A stretch of 26,578 bases of DNA from an uncultured Prevotellaceae bacterium (lineage in GTDB: Bacteria > Bacteroidota > Bacteroidia > Bacteroidales > Muribaculaceae): the NCBI GenBank assembly GCA_905210415.1, contig CAJLWM010000026.1, positions 1 through 26,578 of the forward strand, in the 5' to 3' direction. Below are positions 22,520-26,578 of the stretch, piece by piece; the stretch's first letter is position 1, and the number at the start of each line of letters is the position of its first letter. The translations under genes were made by a program, and so were the position numbers. The notes under the pieces are model-generated. The model made no database searches, was not told the DNA's origin, and was given only the letters and a program-made list of their open reading frames with translations.

Positions 22520-24001
22520 TTACTTCTTAGCCTTGTTCATAGCCACGCGTGCCATCAACTCCCATGTGCGGATGCGATCCTTATAGGTGTTATTGCGGTT
22601 CATCTTTTCTACGTCAAGAGCAGCATCGCTGTTGTCGTCCCAACGACGGCAAAGGTATACTGACTTGTAAACTCTACCAATCTGATAGATGCGAGACATG
22701 TTCAAGCCCAATGCATAGTCTTCACCGTAGTTCACTGCAGGAAGTTTCACTTCGCGAAGCACTGGAGTGTAGAATGCACGTGGAGCGCCAAGACCATTGA
22801 TACGGAGAGCATTGTTGCGACCGTTTTCTGGAGTCCATTCCTTGTGGTCAACGAGGCCTGGAGGCAAGATGTTGCGGTTGATGTCGGTAAGAGTGTATGA
22901 ACCCACTACCATAGCGCAATTTTGTTCGTAGAATGCGTTCACCATTGTGCTGAGGGTGTTTTCGTCCTCATAAACGTCGTCGCTATCGAGTTGAACACAG
23001 AACTTACCAGCTTGTTCGTGGTGAGCAGCAAGGTTCCAGCAAGCACCTACGCCGATATCACCAGCGAGCATGTGGATAACTTGTGGATTGTTGCCGAAGC
23101 GTTCTCTGATGATTTCTGTAGTGCGGTCGGTTGAGCAGTTGTCTACAACGATGATGTTAAACTTAAAATCGCACTTTTGAGCAAGAGCGCTTTCGATAGC
23201 ATCAGCGATAGTGCGTTCGCGTGTACGAACTGGGATTACTACTGTAGCTTCTACAGGGAAGTTGTCTTCGCTAAATTCAATGTGCTTGAATTCTGGAGCC
23301 AAGTAACCACCGATTTCCTTGAGGTGCTCGGTACAAGCTTGTTCCATTTCGATTTGGCGACCACGGTTCTTTGGGTCAACATAGTCAAACATCTTTTCGC
23401 CACTCTTACGAGTATCGAGTTCGATATCGCTATAAAGGAATTCGTTGATGTGAGTGAGTTCAGCAAATTGCGACAATTTCAAGCGCAAGTCATAAAGACC
23501 AGCGAATTGATAGTCAGCCTTCATAGCAGCAACAGCCTTCTTGAAGCAGTCAGCGCAGAACAAAAGCACAGAACCGAAATCGAAGTCATCACGGAGGCTA
23601 CCGAATTGATAGTCGATTACAGGAGCCTTGGTGCTTGTTGGCAAGCCTTCTTCGCTATAGTGGTCGCCGTTGTAGTGGTCGGCATATACCATACCACTTT
23701 GAGTGTCGCTTGCGATCTTCACCATGCGTTCGAGAGCGAATGGACCGAACTTCAAGTTATCATATTTCTGATAGAACAACACGAAGTCGCTATCAGCCTT
23801 TTCTGCGATTGCCTTGATAGTCTTAGTAGAAGTAAGACCGTCAATCTTAATCACTTCGCAACCCTCTACAGTACCTTCTGCACCTTCGAGTTGGAGCAAA
23901 TAAATTTTCTTCACCAATGCGTTAGCCTTCAATTCAGCTACGGTAGCCGATACTTGGTTGACATCGGCAAATGGTAAAAAGCAATTAATTGTTTGAGCCA
24001 T
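22520..24001 (-). CDS. Two-domain family 2 glycosyltransferase (paralogue A)
   Basis: A 493-residue cytoplasmic protein with no membrane segment. Residues about 250-490 form a GT2 GT-A domain: ATVVIPVRTRERTIADAIES (252-271), FNIIVVDNCSTDRTTEI (281-297), the metal-binding QLDSDD (337-342) and NYGEDYALGL (424-433), whose E427/D428 fit the catalytic-base region. Residues 1-215 resemble a second, degenerate GT-A unit: TIKAIAEKADSDFVLFYQKY (61-80) stands where a GT2 protein would show a DxD after a strand, and SLRDDFDFGSVLLF (135-148) and YDLRLKLSQFAELTHINEFL (170-189) fit the acceptor half. It lies 52 bases before the DUF4922 gene and 32 bases after its paralogue. Sugar donor and acceptor are unknown. 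Confidence 0.86.
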   Translation of the reverse strand: MAQTINCFLPFADVNQVSATVAELKANALVKKIYLLQLEGAEGTVEGCEVIKIDGLTSTKTIKAIAEKADSDFVLFYQKYDNLKFGPFALERMVKIASDTQSGMVYADHYNGDHYSEEGLPTSTKAPVIDYQFGSLRDDFDFGSVLLFCADCFKKAVAAMKADYQFAGLYDLRLKLSQFAELTHINEFLYSDIELDTRKSGEKMFDYVDPKNRGRQIEMEQACTEHLKEIGGYLAPEFKHIEFSEDNFPVEATVVIPVRTRERTIADAIESALAQKCDFKFNIIVVDNCSTDRTTEIIRERFGNNPQVIHMLAGDIGVGACWNLAAHHEQAGKFCVQLDSDDVYEDENTLSTMVNAFYEQNCAMVVGSYTLTDINRNILPPGLVDHKEWTPENGRNNALRINGLGAPRAFYTPVLREVKLPAVNYGEDYALGLNMSRIYQIGRVYKSVYLCRRWDDNSDAALDVEKMNRNNTYKDRIRTWELMARVAMNKAKK

Positions 24002-24033
24002 AATTTGGTTTTGTTTTTAGAATTTATAGTCGG

Positions 24034-25497
24034 TTACTTTTTCTTATTCTTGTTGTAAGCGATGCGAGCCTTCAACTCCCAGGTGCGAGTGCGGTCCTTG
24101 TAGAGGTTGTTGGCATTCATCTTAAACACGTCGAGATCGGCATCGGTGTTGTCTTCCCAACGACGAGCGCAAGTGAGCACTTCCCATACTCTGCCCATGT
24201 GGTAACGGCGAGTTATGTTCAAACCCATAGCATAATCTTCGCCATAGCAAGTGTTAGGCAAGTAGTGCTTGCGATAGATTGGAGTGAAGAATGCGCGAGG
24301 ACCACCCACACCGTTCACGCGGAGCAAGTTGTTACGACCGTTTTCTTCAGTCCACTCCTTGTGCAAGATTGCGCCTGGAGGAAGGATGTTCATCTTAAAG
24401 TCGGTGATTTCGTAGCTACCAACCACCATAGCACTATTCGAACGATAGAATTCGTTCACAATAAGGGTGAGCACATTGTCCACCTTATACACGTCGTCGC
24501 TATCAAGACCAATCACAAAGCGTCCGCAACGGCTGTCGTCTACACCCAAGTTCCAGCATCCGCCAATACCAAGGTCGTGACGCTCTGGGATGATGTGGAT
24601 CACACGTTCGTCGTTAGTAAATTCTTCGATAGCCTCCGAAGTGCCGTCAGTAGAGTGATTATCCACGATAATCAAGTTATATTTGAAGTCAGCCTTCTGA
24701 TTAAGCACCGACTTGATAGCATCACGGATTGTGCGAACGCGGTTAAGCACAGGGATCACCACTGTACATTCCACATCAAATTCACCTTCCTTGAGGTTGA
24801 TTTCCTCATATTCGCCTGGAGCGAGGTAAGCGCCCACACGCTTGAGGTATTCTGTGACAACGGCTTCCATTTCAAGCTGCTTGTCGCGATTATTTGGATT
24901 TTGGTAATCGAAGATTGCCTCACCACTGCTGCGCAAGTCCATTGCTACCTCTGTATAGAGATACTCGTTGATGTGCACCAATTCGCCCATTTCGCTCAAG
25001 CGCAGACGCAAGTCATACATGCCTGCATGCTTGTAGTCGCCTGTCACTTCGCTTACTGCTTGCTTCAAAGCCGCAGTCTTTATCAAAATCACCGAACCGA
25101 AGTCGAAATCATCGCGAAGACTACCTTGTTGATAGTCGATCACTGGAGCCTTTACAATCTCGCCCTTACGCTCTTGATAGCGGTCAGCATAGCACATCAC
25201 TGCACCACTGTCCTCAGCTATTTGCAGCATTCTTTCAATGGCGTGCAAACCGAGCTTCAGCACGTCGCCATTGCTGTAAATAAGAGTATACTCTCCCTTG
25301 GCTGCCTCTGCGATAGTTCTCACCATTGCAGTAGAGGTTTCTCCATTAATGTTCAACACCTCTGCACCATCAACGGTCACATTTTCCGGAGTTGCATTCA
25401 GTACATAGCAATTCCCTGCCACAGCAGTTGCCTTCAATCCGGCAATAGTAGCTGCAGCTGCTTCTTGTACTGAAAATAAAACGAATGAATCAATCAT
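24034..25497 (-). CDS. Two-domain family 2 glycosyltransferase (paralogue B)
   Basis: A 487-residue tandem paralogue of the following gene; the two align along the whole length with few gaps, and long stretches such as SLRDDFDFGSV, HKEWT-ENGRNN and YGEDYA are the same. The C-terminal GT-A domain (about 242-485) has ECTVVIPVLNRVRTIRDAIK (243-262), IIVDNHSTDG (276-285) and GLDSDDVYK (330-338), so it looks catalytic. The N-terminal domain (1-210) has TLIYSNGDVLKLGLHAIERM (71-90), a GT2-like unit in which the DxD is replaced by SNGD; it is probably inactive. No signal peptide or membrane segment. The gene lies 35 bases after the stop of the FN3-containing protein. Specificity unknown. Confidence 0.86.
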   Translation of the reverse strand: MIDSFVLFSVQEAAAATIAGLKATAVAGNCYVLNATPENVTVDGAEVLNINGETSTAMVRTIAEAAKGEYTLIYSNGDVLKLGLHAIERMLQIAEDSGAVMCYADRYQERKGEIVKAPVIDYQQGSLRDDFDFGSVILIKTAALKQAVSEVTGDYKHAGMYDLRLRLSEMGELVHINEYLYTEVAMDLRSSGEAIFDYQNPNNRDKQLEMEAVVTEYLKRVGAYLAPGEYEEINLKEGEFDVECTVVIPVLNRVRTIRDAIKSVLNQKADFKYNLIIVDNHSTDGTSEAIEEFTNDERVIHIIPERHDLGIGGCWNLGVDDSRCGRFVIGLDSDDVYKVDNVLTLIVNEFYRSNSAMVVGSYEITDFKMNILPPGAILHKEWTEENGRNNLLRVNGVGGPRAFFTPIYRKHYLPNTCYGEDYAMGLNITRRYHMGRVWEVLTCARRWEDNTDADLDVFKMNANNLYKDRTRTWELKARIAYNKNKKK

Positions 25498-25532
25498 GTT
25501 TTGTTTGTATCTTATAATTAATGTCTGTCATC

Positions 25533-26578
25533 TCATTTTGCGAAGAAATTTAGCACCTCGCCCATCATCTTGTCTCGGCAATTGCCACACTGAATAGTCT
25601 CAAATGGGAACCCAATCACCACAGTGCGATAGTTTTGCATATCGGCTGCGATACCCGCAGGTATGTTGTTTTCGCTATAGCGCATGATGGTGTTTGCCTT
25701 ATCGCTGCCTGGTATCACGCCATCTGGCGATTCCACACAGTAGATTTTCTCATTCTTGGTGTTGCTGAATTTATAAGTGTCGCCCACGAGCAATTGCTTA
25801 TATGGCGATACCACGCTGTATGCCTCGCCAGTGATTGCTGCATGACCTACACGCCACTCATATCCAAGCACTTCTTTTGCAAACTTTTGTTCGGTCTTGC
25901 CCGATGTGATGCCGTCCCACACATCACTTGCGACATACGATCCGGTCACCATCACGTTACCGCCATTTGCTGTATAGCCAGTCAACGCTTTCATCAGCCC
26001 ATCTGTGTAGATCTTAAAGCGGTTTGGCACCGCACCACGACCGACCTTGATTTCTTTTTGCTTGCCGAGGATAAGGTCGAGAGCAAAGTAGCCGTCAAGC
26101 TTCAAACCGTCCTCCACAGCCTTTACGCTCGACGAAACGAACGAATAGCCTGCATTCATCACTGCTGCGCCATGCACCACTGGATAGTCAAATGTATTAC
26201 CTGCAATCACCTTGTTTTCGTAGTTGCTATGGCTACCGCCAAATCCGGCTGCGTCATCGTCCTTCCACGGGAGGTTGCGACGGAACTCAAATTGAGAACC
26301 AATATAAGAGATATCATATAGGTATGGCACACCTGAGTCCTTATCGTCGAGGAATCCGGCATAAGCATTTTCTCCTTCTCCTGCCACAAACGAATCTGGA
26401 GCAGATATGCGAGTAAAGCCATTTACCACCATCACCATTCCCTTAGAATCTTTTGCCACACCAAGGGCAAGAACTTCAGAATCGAAACTGCGGCCACCTT
26501 CGTTCAAAGCCACAATCTTAAAGCTGTGGATAGCGTTGTCTGTGATTGTCACCTTATAGTGAGTGTCGGCTGTCACAG
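25533..26578 (-). CDS. C-terminal part of an FN3-containing exported hydrolase-like protein ('xanthan lyase'-type annotation), 5' end outside the window
   Basis: At least 347 residues; the reading frame is open to the window edge, and the GTG at 26574-26576 is unlikely to be the true start. The first residues (HYKVTITDN followed by HSFKIVALNEGGRSFDSEV) are the end of a fibronectin type III domain. An alpha/beta domain of about 300 residues follows, with strands such as GMVMVVNGFTRI and TVVIGFPFETIQCG and a long insert. Similar proteins in Bacteroidales are often labelled xanthan lyase or N-acetylmuramoyl-L-alanine amidase, usually with an export signal and a catalytic domain further upstream. 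Neither can be checked here. Its place at the head of a peptidoglycan-salvage cluster suggests an envelope or cell-wall role, which is inference. Confidence 0.65.
   Translation of the reverse strand, partial: VTADTHYKVTITDNAIHSFKIVALNEGGRSFDSEVLALGVAKDSKGMVMVVNGFTRISAPDSFVAGEGENAYAGFLDDKDSGVPYLYDISYIGSQFEFRRNLPWKDDDAAGFGGSHSNYENKVIAGNTFDYPVVHGAAVMNAGYSFVSSSVKAVEDGLKLDGYFALDLILGKQKEIKVGRGAVPNRFKIYTDGLMKALTGYTANGGNVMVTGSYVASDVWDGITSGKTEQKFAKEVLGYEWRVGHAAITGEAYSVVSPYKQLLVGDTYKFSNTKNEKIYCVESPDGVIPGSDKANTIMRYSENNIPAGIAADMQNYRTVVIGFPFETIQCGNCRDKMMGEVLNFFAK

Noticed and set aside
24199..25473. A 424-residue plus-strand open frame opposite glycosyltransferase B
   Set aside because: Antisense shadow of a gene that has a well-conserved tandem paralogue; no recognisable domain and no promoter.
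22520..25497. The two glycosyltransferases as an assembly duplication
   Set aside because: The proteins align along their length but differ at many positions, so they are old paralogues rather than a repeated read.
1..26578. CRISPR array, insertion sequence, phage or conjugative genes
   Set aside because: No regularly spaced repeats, transposase or integrase motifs, or phage genes were found by reading; the partial tRNA-Val is a possible integration site, but no integrase is next to it in this window.

Overview
The window looks like a chromosomal segment of a Bacteroidales bacterium (phylum Bacteroidota), possibly Muribaculaceae or Prevotellaceae; I cannot fix the family. The reasons are promoters of the Bacteroidota type (TTTG, 19-20 bases, TAnnTTTG) in front of the tRNA and of clpS, A-rich start regions with few Shine-Dalgarno sites, and a gene set typical of that order (DUF5106, DUF4922, DUF5009, NamZ). 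No insertion sequence, phage gene, CRISPR array or rRNA was seen.

Left part (1-3600): a partial tRNA-Val(TAC) on the minus strand diverges from a plus-strand operon clpS-clpA-aat. This is a compact bacterial N-degron pathway: Aat attaches Leu/Phe to substrate N-termini, ClpS recognises such ends, and ClpA unfolds the substrate for ClpP, which is encoded elsewhere. A strong inverted repeat (3668-3715) lies between aat and the convergent minus-strand genes.

Middle part (3742-11658, all minus strand): an apparent operon starting at a probable promoter near 11628-11658. In transcription order it holds an exported DUF5106/thioredoxin-fold protein, a DoxX-like membrane protein, mnmA (tRNA thiolation), a DUF151 nuclease-like protein with a UVR tail, a NupG-like nucleoside permease, rsmE (16S rRNA methylation), a metal-type kdsA (Kdo synthesis for LPS) and an exported TPR protein. 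These are mostly housekeeping genes.

Right part (11752-26578, all minus strand): a long, tightly packed cluster that ends at a clear terminator (11752-11780). In transcription order it holds an exported FN3-containing hydrolase-like protein (cut by the window edge), two paralogous two-domain glycosyltransferases, a GalT/HIT-like DUF4922 protein, a SpoIID-domain protein without a signal peptide, an AmpG-like permease, NamZ (exo-N-acetylmuramidase), a large FAD/Fe-S D-2-hydroxyacid dehydrogenase, a DUF5009 membrane protein (MurT/NagX-like), a MurK/NagK-like kinase and MurQ. The last three match in order the murTKQ MurNAc-salvage operon known from Tannerella forsythia. Together the genes read as a peptidoglycan salvage pathway: NamZ releases MurNAc in the periplasm, MurT and/or AmpG import it, MurK phosphorylates it, and MurQ splits it to GlcNAc-6-P and D-lactate. 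The FAD/Fe-S enzyme is a good candidate for oxidising that D-lactate.

The least explained part is the group SpoIID - DUF4922 - two glycosyltransferases. The SpoIID protein keeps its catalytic Glu but appears cytoplasmic. The DUF4922 protein carries an HxHxQ nucleotidyltransferase motif. Each glycosyltransferase carries a degenerate GT-A-like first domain in front of an apparently active one.
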